In this document: positions 6,373 through 14,129 of the stretch, one piece after another | Position numbering within the stretch: the first letter of the stretch is position 1 | Layout of the letters: every line of letters begins with the position of its first letter | NCBI GenBank assembly: GCA_023399275.1 | Contig: JAEWQH010000040.1 | Coordinates: 1 to 27,676, forward strand | Direction: 5' to 3' | DNA length: 27,676 bases | Source of the DNA: Bacillota bacterium | GTDB taxonomy: Bacteria; Bacillota; Clostridia; Christensenellales; CAG-138 | The notes under the pieces: generated by a model | The model's input: the letters and a program-made list of their open reading frames with translations, nothing else | Databases searched by the model: none | Told to the model about the DNA's origin: nothing | Made by a program: the position numbers and the translations under genes

Positions 6373-7204
6373 ACGGCTAAAGCGCTACTCTGAACTGACG
6401 GAGCGAAAGCTCGGCGAACTGCTCGGCGAGAGCGAACGCGCGCCGATCTTGCAGGAGAGCATGGCCTACAGCGTGTTTTCGGGCGGCAAACGCATTCGAC
6501 CCGCGCTTTGCATGGCGGCCTGTGAGCTCTGTGGAGGAGCGGCCGAGGATGCGCTGCACGCGGCCTGCGCGCTGGAGATGATCCACACCTATTCGCTGAT
6601 CCACGACGATTTGCCCGCCATGGATAATGACGACATGCGCCGCGGCAAGCCCAGCAACCACAAGGCCTTTGGTGAGGCGAATGCGATATTGGCGGGAGAC
6701 GGCCTGCTTTCGCTGGCGTTTTATGCGCTTTCTCTCTGCCCGGCATCGGGTGCGCTCTCCAGCATTGCAAAGGGAGCGTTTGAGATGGTCATGGGCCAGA
6801 GTTTGGATGTCAACAGCGGCGGGGACGAATCCCTGCTGCGCCGCCTCCAGGAGTATAAGACGGGCGCGCTGTTTCGCGCTGCCGCTGCGGCCGGCGCGGT
6901 CTGCGCGGGCGCAAGCGCGCAGGCGCGCGAGGCGCTCGCTCGGTTTGCGGACGCATACGGCATACTCTTTCAGATCACCGACGACATACTGGACTTTGAA
7001 GGCGAAGCGGAGCTGCTTGGCAAGTCCGTCGGCAAGGATGCGCAGGAAGGCAAGACGACGTTTGCCACCGTCTATGGGCTCGAGCGCGCGAAAGAGTTTG
7101 CCAAAGGCTACGCGCGGGATGCGCGCGAGGCGGTCTTGCAGGCGGGCGGAGACGCCTCATTTTTCCTCGAACTCATCACCTACACGCTGACGCGAAAATC
7201 CTGA
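6362..7204 (+). CDS. ispA: Short-chain polyprenyl diphosphate synthase (farnesyl diphosphate synthase type)
   Basis: A 280-residue trans-prenyltransferase that condenses isopentenyl diphosphate with dimethylallyl or geranyl diphosphate to make farnesyl diphosphate. GGKRIRP (41-47) binds the diphosphate. The first Asp-rich motif is DDLPAMD (82-88) within YSLIHDDLPAMDNDD, typical of bacterial FPP synthases with the two-residue insertion. The second is DDILD (207-211). The start ATG 6362 lies inside the end of xseB, with GGAGGG 8 nt upstream; an open frame further upstream overlaps xseB and is rejected. Chain length could also be C20, but the IspA-like motif and the xseB-ispA-dxs order favour C15. 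Confidence 0.93.
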   Translation: MLSERLKRYSELTERKLGELLGESERAPILQESMAYSVFSGGKRIRPALCMAACELCGGAAEDALHAACALEMIHTYSLIHDDLPAMDNDDMRRGKPSNHKAFGEANAILAGDGLLSLAFYALSLCPASGALSSIAKGAFEMVMGQSLDVNSGGDESLLRRLQEYKTGALFRAAAAAGAVCAGASAQAREALARFADAYGILFQITDDILDFEGEAELLGKSVGKDAQEGKTTFATVYGLERAKEFAKGYARDAREAVLQAGGDASFFLELITYTLTRKS

Positions 7205-7240
7205 CCGCCGCGATATGACGGCGTAGACAGAAAGATTTTG

Positions 7241-9073
7241 ATGGACATGGATCGTTACCCTGTGCTCGACAAAGTCAACTCGCTTGAGGACTTTAAAAAA
7301 CTGAACGACTGCGATCTGCCCGTGCTTGCGGCGCAGATGCGTCAGTATATGATCGAAAACGTCGCGCGCTGCGGCGGACACCTCGCCTCCAGCCTGGGCG
7401 CCGTGGAACTGACCATCGCCATGCACCGCGCCTTCAACAGCCCGGTCGATCGGATCGTGTTTGACGTGGGGCACCAATCCTATGCGCACAAGATCCTCAC
7501 GGGCCGCAGGGAGGCGTTTTGCACGCTGCGCCAGGAAAACGGTCTCTCCGGCTTCCCAAAACGGAATGAAAGCAAGCATGACCACTTCAACACCGGCCAT
7601 GCTTCCACGGCAATCTCTGCCGCGCTCGGTATGGCGCGGGCTAAAAAGCTGCGCGGCGAGGCGGGATTTGCCGTCGCGCTCGTCGGGGACGGTGCGCTGG
7701 CTGGCGGGCTTGCGTTTGAAGGACTCAACGATGCGGGGCAGGCAGACGTGCCGCTGATCGTCATCCTCAACGACAACGAGATGTCCATCTCGCCGAATGT
7801 CGGCGCGCTGCACCGTATGCTGGTGAACATGCGCTCAAGCCGCTGGTACGTGCGCCTCAAACGCTGGCTCGTGCGCGCGCTGGATACGGGCATCATCGGG
7901 CACTGGCTCTCGCGGCACATGGAGAACGTCAAAAACCGGATCAAGAGCTTTCTTATGCCCAAGTTGATGTTTGAAGACATGGGCTTTCTCTATCTCGGGC
8001 CGATCGACGGCCACGACATCGCCGAGCTGACGCGGATGTTTCTGCGCGCGAAGGAGCTGTGCGTGCCGGTGTTTGTGCACTGCGTGACGCAAAAGGGCAA
8101 GGGCTATGCCTTCTCCGAACGAAACCCGGAGAAGTTTCACGGCGTCGCGCCGTTTTCCATCGATACCGGGGACATCGAGAGCGCGCTGAAAAAGAGCAAC
8201 TCCAGCGTCTTTGGCGACACGATGCTGGCTTTGGCAGGAAAGGAGCCGCTGCTGGTAGCGGTCTCGGCGGCAATGCCGATCGGGACGGGGCTGACGGAGT
8301 TTGCCGGGCGGTATCCGGCGCGCTTTTTCGACGTAGGCATCGCCGAGGAGCACGCGCTGACCATGGCGGCCGGCATGGCCGCTGGCGGGCTCAAGCCTGT
8401 GGTCGCGCTCTACTCCACATTTTTACAGCGCGGATACGACCAGATTCTTCACGATATCTGCCTGCAAAAGCTGCCGGTCGTGCTGGCGGTGGACCGCGCG
8501 GGCCTCGTCGGGGATGACGGGGAGACGCACCAGGGGGTTTACGACATGGCCTTTTTGTCCACCATGCCGAACATGACCGTCTACTCGCCCGCTACGCAGC
8601 AGGAGCTTGTGCATATGCTCAAGCTCGCGGTCCTGCGCGGCGAGCCTGCCGCGGTGCGCTATCCGCGTGGCAGCCTGATGCAGGCCGTCTCGACACAGCC
8701 GGTTGAAAAAGGCGTTTGGGAGGAACTGCTGCCGATCGCGGAGCGCACCGTCGTTGCGACCGGCGCCATGGTCGCCGTGGCGATCCCCGTGTGCCGAAGG
8801 CTCGGTGCCGGGCTGGTCAATGCGCGGACGGTCCGGCCGATGGACGAGGCCATGCTTCGGCGCATCAGCACCGGGGCAAAGAAGATCGTCGTCATGGAGG
8901 AAGGGGTGGACTGCCTCGGGCTGCGCGTTGCGGCCGCGCTTGCGCCCATCCCCGTCGTGCGGATGTGCGTGCCGGACGACCCCGTTATGCAGGCCTGCGT
9001 CAACCACCAGCGCCAGTTTTGCGGCCTGACGCCGGAGGCGCTCGAGCGGAACCTGACGGAGGAGCCGGCATGA
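7241..9073 (+). CDS. dxs: 1-deoxy-D-xylulose-5-phosphate synthase
   Basis: A 610-residue thiamine-diphosphate enzyme that condenses pyruvate and glyceraldehyde 3-phosphate, the entry step of the MEP isoprenoid route and a source of precursor for thiamine and pyridoxal. Visible elements are VGHQSYAHKILTGRR (His78), the ThDP/Mg motif GDG (149-151) with its NDN at 177-179, the cofactor-activating Glu370 in AEEH, and QRGYDQILHDICLQ with GVYD in the pyrimidine domain. The C-terminal transketolase domain has NARTVRPMDE. I use ATG 7241; a TTG directly before it and an ATG at 7247 are alternatives, since the ribosome site is weak. The gene end overlaps tlyA by ATGA. Paired with ispA and, 17 kb on, ispH. 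Confidence 0.96.
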   Translation: MDMDRYPVLDKVNSLEDFKKLNDCDLPVLAAQMRQYMIENVARCGGHLASSLGAVELTIAMHRAFNSPVDRIVFDVGHQSYAHKILTGRREAFCTLRQENGLSGFPKRNESKHDHFNTGHASTAISAALGMARAKKLRGEAGFAVALVGDGALAGGLAFEGLNDAGQADVPLIVILNDNEMSISPNVGALHRMLVNMRSSRWYVRLKRWLVRALDTGIIGHWLSRHMENVKNRIKSFLMPKLMFEDMGFLYLGPIDGHDIAELTRMFLRAKELCVPVFVHCVTQKGKGYAFSERNPEKFHGVAPFSIDTGDIESALKKSNSSVFGDTMLALAGKEPLLVAVSAAMPIGTGLTEFAGRYPARFFDVGIAEEHALTMAAGMAAGGLKPVVALYSTFLQRGYDQILHDICLQKLPVVLAVDRAGLVGDDGETHQGVYDMAFLSTMPNMTVYSPATQQELVHMLKLAVLRGEPAAVRYPRGSLMQAVSTQPVEKGVWEELLPIAERTVVATGAMVAVAIPVCRRLGAGLVNARTVRPMDEAMLRRISTGAKKIVVMEEGVDCLGLRVAAALAPIPVVRMCVPDDPVMQACVNHQRQFCGLTPEALERNLTEEPA

Positions 9074-9882
9074 AGACGCGCCTCGATGTGGCGCTCTTTG
9101 AGCGCGGACTTGCCAAGAGCCGTGAGGAGGCGCGCGCGCTCGTGCTCGCCGGAAGGGTGTATCTCGGCGAGGTCAAGGCGGAGAAGGCCGGCCAATTTGT
9201 TACGCAAGAGACGCCGGTCGTCGTGCGCGGGGACGCGTGCCCCTACGTCAGCCGCGGCGGATATAAGCTCGAGAAAGCGATGGAGACGTTTCCCATCGCG
9301 CTCGGCGGCGCGGTCTGCGCCGATATCGGCGCGTCTACGGGGGGATTTACGGACTGCATGCTCCAGCATGGCGCAAAGAAGGTATATGCCATAGACGTTG
9401 GCTACGGCCAGCTGGACTGGAAGCTGCGCAGCGACGCGCGCGTAGCCGTTTTGGAGCGCACAAACGCGCGGTTTATGGAACCGGCCTGGTTTGCCGAACC
9501 GTTGGATTTTGCCTCGATCGACGTTTCGTTCATCTCGCTCGACAAGATTCTGCCGCCGCTGCAGCCCTGCCTGAAGGACGGAGGCCAGGTAGCGGCGCTG
9601 ATCAAGCCGCAGTTTGAAGCGGGGCGCGGCAAGGTCGGCAAGCACGGCGTCGTATCGGATGAGGCGACGCACATAGAGGTGATCGACCGGATGCTCGGCG
9701 TTGCGCGCGACGCGGGGTTTTGCGTAAGCGGGCTGACATATTCACCGATCCGCGGCCCCAAGGGCAACATCGAATTTCTCGTATTCCTCGAAAAATGCAT
9801 ACGACCGGAAGCCGATCCGGCTGGAATCGACCACAACACAGCCGTTTTGGTCGTTCAAAACGCGCACACTTCCTGTATATAA
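9070..9882 (+). CDS. tlyA: TlyA family 16S/23S rRNA 2'-O-methyltransferase
   Basis: A 270-residue protein with an N-terminal S4 RNA-binding domain (about 3-60: RLDVALFERGLAKSREEARALV) joined to an FtsJ-like Rossmann methyltransferase. The SAM motif is ADIGASTGGFTDCML, followed by the acidic VYAIDVGYGQLDWKLR, the catalytic-region SFISLDKILP, and KPQFEAGR. In mycobacteria, TlyA methylates 16S and 23S rRNA at the capreomycin site; the target here is inferred. The start ATG 9070 overlaps the dxs stop, with GGAGGAG upstream. After the normal family end (GNIEFLVFL) there is a tail of about 25 residues, and the nadK promoter follows immediately. Confidence 0.93.
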   Translation: MKTRLDVALFERGLAKSREEARALVLAGRVYLGEVKAEKAGQFVTQETPVVVRGDACPYVSRGGYKLEKAMETFPIALGGAVCADIGASTGGFTDCMLQHGAKKVYAIDVGYGQLDWKLRSDARVAVLERTNARFMEPAWFAEPLDFASIDVSFISLDKILPPLQPCLKDGGQVAALIKPQFEAGRGKVGKHGVVSDEATHIEVIDRMLGVARDAGFCVSGLTYSPIRGPKGNIEFLVFLEKCIRPEADPAGIDHNTAVLVVQNAHTSCI

Positions 9883-9890
9883 GGTATACA
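9874..9890. repeat. Palindrome TGTATA-N5-TATACA at the tlyA stop
   Basis: A perfect 6-bp inverted repeat with a 5-nt spacer, across the tlyA stop codon and 16 nt upstream of the nadK -35. It resembles the GntR palindrome at 1682-1699 (TGTATA-N4-TATACA) but has one extra spacer base, so binding by the same regulator is uncertain. Confidence 0.35.
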
Positions 9891-9905
9891 TATTCATATT
9901 TTCCC

Positions 9906-9934
9906 TTGTATTATTATGAATGAGGCTGTATAAT
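9906..9934 (+). promoter_or_regulatory. Promoter of nadK
   Basis: TTGTAT (9906-9911), a 17-nt spacer and a perfect TATAAT (9929-9934) in an AT-rich patch. The -35 is only fair. It ends 32 nt before the nadK start. Inverted arms ATTCATA (9892-9898) and TATGAAT (9915-9921) surround the -35. Confidence 0.7.
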
Positions 9935-9966
9935 ATGGGCACGATAACTTTTTTGGAGCGAAAACG

Positions 9967-10758
9967 ATGAAAATCGGCTTTGCTGGGAATCTCGAAAAAG
10001 ATGGCATCGCCGAGTTTCGCGCCCGACTGATGGCACAGGCGGCCGCACTGGGCGAGGAAGCGGTCGCGCTGGACAGCGTTGCCGCGCTGCGCGCAGAACA
10101 GCCTGCGCCGGCGTTGCTGGTCGTCATCGGCGGCGACGGGACGCTGCTTCGCTTCGCATCCGCCGCTGCGCAGGGAGACATTCCCCTGCTCGGCGTCAAC
10201 CTCGGCCGCATCGGCTTTTTGAGCGAGATCGCGCTGGATGAGTTTCCCGCGGCGCTCGAGCGGATTCAGCAGGGGGACTATCGCGTGGAGGAGCGCATGA
10301 CGCTGCTTTGCAGCATCAACGGCGCGCCGGCTGCCAGCTGCCTCAACGATATCCTCATCTCCAAGCAATCGTTTTCCGGCACGATCCATGTCGATATGCT
10401 CTGCGACGGGCAGACGGTCGGCTCCGTGTTCAGCGACGGAATCATTGCCTCCACACCGACGGGCAGCACGGCATACAACATCTCGGCCGGCGGGCCTGTT
10501 GTCACCCAGACGCTCGACAGCATCACCGTCACGACGGTCTGCTCGCATACGCTGCACATCCGGCCCATCGTGAGCGCGCCGGACGCAATCTGGACGTTTC
10601 GTGTCAACGGCGAAGGGTTTGTCGCCGGAGACGGGATCAAGCTGCGCGATGTCAGCCCGGATGACCGCATCAGCATAACCCGCTCGAATCTGCGCGTGCG
10701 CTTCATCCGCTTTCAGGAGCACAACGTGTTTGAGCTCATCCGCAAGAAGCTCACGTAG
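9967..10758 (+). CDS. nadK: NAD kinase
   Basis: A 263-residue ATP (or polyphosphate)-NAD kinase making NADP. The key motifs are GGDGT at 55-59, with the catalytic Asp57; ND at 127-128 in place of the more usual NE; and TPTGSTAY at 163-170. LGVNLGRIGFL and the all-beta C-terminal NAD-binding domain with PTGSTAYNISAGGP are typical. The substitution of Asp for Glu in the NE motif is conservative. The start ATG 9967 has GGAG 7 nt upstream. The gene has its own promoter after tlyA and lies before argR, as in many Clostridia and bacilli. Confidence 0.95.
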   Translation: MKIGFAGNLEKDGIAEFRARLMAQAAALGEEAVALDSVAALRAEQPAPALLVVIGGDGTLLRFASAAAQGDIPLLGVNLGRIGFLSEIALDEFPAALERIQQGDYRVEERMTLLCSINGAPAASCLNDILISKQSFSGTIHVDMLCDGQTVGSVFSDGIIASTPTGSTAYNISAGGPVVTQTLDSITVTTVCSHTLHIRPIVSAPDAIWTFRVNGEGFVAGDGIKLRDVSPDDRISITRSNLRVRFIRFQEHNVFELIRKKLT

Positions 10759-10905
10759 CAACGCGCCGGATTGGCATCCGGCATGGAAACGGCAAAATGG
10801 GTCCGTTTGTGGCCCTCTTATCGCTCTTTTCCTCCAGACGGAGGGGTGCTGCACTCCCGCAACCCGAATTCATTATCACTATTATTCTGCATTGGGGATT
10901 CAAAC

Positions 10906-11355
10906 ATGAAAGCAAAACGGCATGACATGATTTCCAAACTCATCGCTTCGGAAAACATCGAGACGCAGGAGGAGCTTGCGGGCAAGCTGCGCGACCACGG
11001 GTTTTCCGTTACACAGGCGACCGTCTCGCGCGATATCAAGGAGCTGCGCCTCATCAAGGTGCTCACACCGGAAGGCCGCTACCGTTACGCCACGGTCGAA
11101 AAAGCCGAGGCGGATCTGCAGGAGCGCTTTATCCGCATGTTCAGCAACTGCGTGCTTTCGGTGACCAGCGCCGGTAATCTGATCGTCATCAAGACCATCG
11201 CAGGCAGCGCAAACGCGGCGGCGGAGGCGGTGGATACGCTCAAATGGCCGGATATTCTCGGCTCCATCGCGGGGGACAACACGATCTTTATCGCCGTACG
11301 CGATGCGAAGAGCGTCGGCGATATCATCAAAAAGTTTCAGAAGATGCTCAAATAA
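10906..11355 (+). CDS. argR: Arginine repressor ArgR/AhrC
   Basis: A 149-residue regulator, the normal length. The N-terminal winged helix has the ETQEELAGKLRDHGF and TQATVSRDIKELRLIKV signature. The C-terminal hexamerisation and arginine-binding domain has VIKTIAGSANAAAEAVD and GSIAGDNTIFIAVRD. Where many ArgR proteins carry GDDT for arginine binding, this has GDNT. ArgR represses arginine synthesis and activates its breakdown when arginine is high; none of its usual target genes is in the window, and its place next to recN is syntenic rather than functional. The start ATG 10906 has GGGGA 7 nt upstream. I saw no convincing ARG box or promoter in the 147-nt upstream spacer, which holds only a GC-rich hairpin near 10766-10784. 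Confidence 0.94.
   Translation: MKAKRHDMISKLIASENIETQEELAGKLRDHGFSVTQATVSRDIKELRLIKVLTPEGRYRYATVEKAEADLQERFIRMFSNCVLSVTSAGNLIVIKTIAGSANAAAEAVDTLKWPDILGSIAGDNTIFIAVRDAKSVGDIIKKFQKMLK
11340..11352 (+). repeat. 13-bp direct repeat, copy 1 (argR 3' end)
   Basis: GAAGATGCTCAAA, covering the last codons of argR just before its TAA. An exact second copy lies at 11451-11463. Confidence 0.7.
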
Positions 11356-11372
11356 CCGGCCGCAAGCAGGAG

Positions 11373-11425
11373 CTTTGCGCTTTTGACGGCCTACGCTGAA
11401 TAGGCCCTTGTGCCGAGCGCAAAAG
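11373..11425 (+). other. Nested hairpin between argR and recN
   Basis: Outer arms CTTTGCGC (11373-11380) and GCGCAAAAG (11417-11425, one extra A) enclose a perfect inner stem GGCCTA (11388-11393) / TAGGCC (11401-11406) with a 7-nt loop. No T-run follows, so it is not an obvious terminator. Confidence 0.4.
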
Positions 11426-11450
11426 GCGCGGCGGCGGACGGATTTCGACG

Positions 11451-11463
11451 GAAGATGCTCAAA
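11451..11463 (+). repeat. 13-bp direct repeat, copy 2 (upstream of recN)
   Basis: An exact second copy of GAAGATGCTCAAA, ending just before the recN ribosome site AGGAGGG. The two copies flank 98 nt containing the nested hairpin. Confidence 0.7.
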
Positions 11464-11480
11464 ACAGGAGGGCGTCGCCA

Positions 11481-13187
11481 TTGCTCAAGCAGCTGACCAT
11501 CCACAATATCGCGCTGATCGATCGGCAGTTGATCGCATTCTACGATGGGTTTTCCGTGCTGACGGGTGAAACCGGCGCAGGAAAATCCATCATCATAGAG
11601 GCGCTCAACTTCGTTTTGGGCGAGCGCGCCAGCCGTGAGCTCGTCAAGTCCGGCGAGGAAAAGGCGAGTGTGGAGGCCGTGTTCGCCCTTGCGCCGGACG
11701 AGCCGGCGCACGAAGCGCTTGCCGAACAGGGGATCGACTGTGAGGACGGGGAGCTGACGCTCTACCGCGAGTTTTCACTTGGCGGCAAGAATGTCTGCCG
11801 TGCAAACGGCATGCTGATCAACGCCGGCGTGCTCAAGCTCATCGGCGATGCGCTGGTGGATATCCACGGACAGCACGCGCACCAGTCGCTGCTGGACGAG
11901 AAGAAACACATCCTGCTGCTCGACCGCTTCGCCGGCCGCGAGGTGCTGGAGCGCAAGGAACGCGTGGCGGCCGCGTATCATCGCGCGGTCGAGGCAAAAC
12001 GCCTGCTCTCCGCCGCGCAGTATGACGAGCAGGAACGCATCCGACGGATCGACCTGCTGAATTATCAGATCCGCGAGATCGACGCCGCCGCGCTGACGGA
12101 TGGCGAGGAGGAGCAGCTTGAAGAGCAGCGGGGGCTTTTGCAAAACGCGCAGAGCGTCATGGAAGGGCTGGAGGGCGCAAGCGCCGCGTTGAGCGGGGAC
12201 GAAGGGGAATCCGGCGGCGCGCTGGCGGCTCTGAGCGCCGCGCTGCATATGCTGGACGGCATTGCGCGGCTCAGCGCAGACTATCAGCAGCTCTCCGAAA
12301 AGCTCCACGCGCTCTACTACGATCTGGAGGACGCCGGTTTTACGCTGCGCGACTACAAAGCGGACTTTACCTTTGAGCCGGATATGCTGGACGAGATCGA
12401 GACCCGGCTGGAGCTCATCTCCACGCTCAAGCGTAAATATGGCGCGAGCATTGCGGAGATTTTGACCTACCGTGAAAAGAGCGCCGAAGAGCTCGCGCTC
12501 ATCGGTAGCGCGGAGGAGCGAAGGGAGCAGCTTGCCGCGGACTACGCATCGGCCAGGCGCGAGTACGACGCGCTCGGGAGCGAGCTGTCGCAGCTACGAA
12601 AGGCTGCGGCGGAGCGGTTATCCGCGCGGCTTCTGCCGGAGTTGAGCGACCTCGGCATGCCGCACGCCGCGTTCTCCGCCCGCTTTGAGACGCTGCCCGG
12701 CGAGATTCCGTCCGCAAGCGGGATCGATAGCGTCGAGTTTCTGCTCTCCACCAATCGGGGCGAGCCGGTCAAGCCGCTGAGCAAGGTCGCCTCCGGCGGC
12801 GAGCTTTCGCGTATCATGCTTTCGTTTAAAACGGTGCTGGCCGATCTGGACGGGATACCGACCATGGTGTTCGACGAGATCGACAGCGGCATCAGCGGAC
12901 AGATCGGCACTGCGGTTGCCGTGAAGATGCGGCAGATTGCGCGCAATCATCAGGTGCTCTGCATCACACACCTGCCCCAGATCGCGGCCTATGCAAACCA
13001 CCAGTACCTCGTCTTCAAGGAAGAGACGGGGGAGCGCACGCGCAGCAGCGCGGTGCTGCTCACGCAGCGGCAACGCGCAGGCGAGATCGCCCGCATCATG
13101 GGCGGCGGCAGCGCGGATCCGGTTGCGCTTGAGCACGCGCAGCGGCTCATCGACGCGGCGGAGGAAAGCATGCGCCGCAGCGTTTGA
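11481..13187 (+). CDS. recN: DNA repair protein RecN
   Basis: A 568-residue SMC-like ATPase acting early in double-strand break repair. Walker A is GETGAGKS (29-36). Two long coiled-coil arms follow (about 150-230 and 290-380, with RIDLLNYQIREID between). The ABC signature is VASGGELSRIML, Walker B is MVFDEIDSG (Asp465, Glu466), and the D/H-loop segment is CITHLPQIAAYA. The C-terminus EIARIMGGGS is normal. The start is TTG 11481, with AGGAGGG 8 nt upstream and the classic RecN opening LKQLTIHNIALI; no ATG lies nearby in a suitable position. In Bacillus and most clostridia, recN is followed by spoIVB and spo0A; here only 140 nt separate it from the spo0A-like gene. Confidence 0.96.
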   Translation: MLKQLTIHNIALIDRQLIAFYDGFSVLTGETGAGKSIIIEALNFVLGERASRELVKSGEEKASVEAVFALAPDEPAHEALAEQGIDCEDGELTLYREFSLGGKNVCRANGMLINAGVLKLIGDALVDIHGQHAHQSLLDEKKHILLLDRFAGREVLERKERVAAAYHRAVEAKRLLSAAQYDEQERIRRIDLLNYQIREIDAAALTDGEEEQLEEQRGLLQNAQSVMEGLEGASAALSGDEGESGGALAALSAALHMLDGIARLSADYQQLSEKLHALYYDLEDAGFTLRDYKADFTFEPDMLDEIETRLELISTLKRKYGASIAEILTYREKSAEELALIGSAEERREQLAADYASARREYDALGSELSQLRKAAAERLSARLLPELSDLGMPHAAFSARFETLPGEIPSASGIDSVEFLLSTNRGEPVKPLSKVASGGELSRIMLSFKTVLADLDGIPTMVFDEIDSGISGQIGTAVAVKMRQIARNHQVLCITHLPQIAAYANHQYLVFKEETGERTRSSAVLLTQRQRAGEIARIMGGGSADPVALEHAQRLIDAAEESMRRSV

Positions 13188-13327
13188 GCGGCGAAGCAGG
13201 GCGCTTTTCAAAGACTTTCATCGCCTCGCTTCGGGGCCTTGTTTGACAAAGCAAAACATCCGGAAAACGGCGCCAATCGCAGCATCGCAAAGGATGCGCT
13301 GGGCATTGCCGCGCCGCGGGAGATCGA

Positions 13328-14086
13328 ATGAAGAAGAAACTGCTGATCGCAAGCAACAACGCCGCCGATGCGAAAGGAATCGAGGCGGCGTTTCACAACA
13401 GGGAAGAGGTGCGCCTGCTCCCGAGCGTATTCACCGGCAGAGAGGCGATCGACACCATCTTCGCGCGGGATGTGGACATTCTCATTCTCGATTTGTTTTT
13501 GCATGACCTCGACGGCATCTGCGTGCTGGACTTCATCGGGAAGCTCAGCGAGGACCGAAGACCGCTGGTCTTTGTGACCACGGCGCTGGCGGACGATCGC
13601 CTGCTGCAAATCATCAAAGACCGCGTGATCTACTGCTTCACCAAGCCGCTGCAATACGAGCTTGTGCAGCTGAGGGTGCTGGAGTTCATGCGCCTCTACG
13701 AGCGCGAAACGGAAAAGGCGGACGAGGTGGTGGACATCCTCGAGAGCCAGATCGCAGCCGGGATTCGCGCCATCGGCGTGCCTGCGCACCTGAAGGGATA
13801 TTATTATCTGCGCGATGCGATCCGCATCTACGCCATGAGCGAAGCCCCGGTGGATCTGAGCATCACCAACGACGTTTACCCCACCGTGGCGAAGATCTAC
13901 AACACCCGCCCGCCGCTGGTAGAGCACGCGATGCGAAATGCCATCGAGATCGCGTGGACGCGCGGCAACGCGGATGCGATCCGCGAATACTTCGGCTATA
14001 CGATGCACGACTACAAAGGCAAGCCCAGCAACCTCGAGTTTGTGGCCGTCATGGCGCAGCGCGCGCTGACCTATGTGAAAAAGTAG
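13328..14086 (+). CDS. spo0A: Spo0A-like response regulator with degenerate receiver
   Basis: A 252-residue protein with the Spo0A domain pair. The N-terminal receiver (1-120) keeps the phosphoacceptor position Asp55 in LILDLFLHDLDG, Thr85 and Lys106 (FTKPL). The acidic Mg-binding pair of active receivers (DD after the first strand; ADDN in Bacillus Spo0A) is replaced by ASNN (8-11), and the usual Met-Pro after the phospho-Asp is Leu-His. The C-terminal effector domain (about 145-250) matches Spo0A: GVPAHLKGYYYLRDAI, YPTVAKIYNT, NAIEIAWTRGN, EYFGYT and KGKPSNLEF. Its recognition helix reads PLVEHAMRNAIE where Bacillus has SRVERAIRHAIE. Position after recN supports orthology. Phosphorelay control of sporulation is doubtful; a recruited, possibly phosphorylation-independent regulator is inferred. 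The ribosome site is GGGAGA. Confidence 0.88.
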   Translation: MKKKLLIASNNAADAKGIEAAFHNREEVRLLPSVFTGREAIDTIFARDVDILILDLFLHDLDGICVLDFIGKLSEDRRPLVFVTTALADDRLLQIIKDRVIYCFTKPLQYELVQLRVLEFMRLYERETEKADEVVDILESQIAAGIRAIGVPAHLKGYYYLRDAIRIYAMSEAPVDLSITNDVYPTVAKIYNTRPPLVEHAMRNAIEIAWTRGNADAIREYFGYTMHDYKGKPSNLEFVAVMAQRALTYVKK

Positions 14087-14129
14087 TGAACAATCAAGCG
14101 GCCGCACGGGCCGCGCATGCTCTGCCGAT

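Noticed and set aside
10857..10905. ARG box for ArgR autoregulation
   Set aside because: AT-rich TTCATTATC...ATTATTCTGCAT is suggestive, but the half-sites do not have the orientation and spacing of an ARG box.
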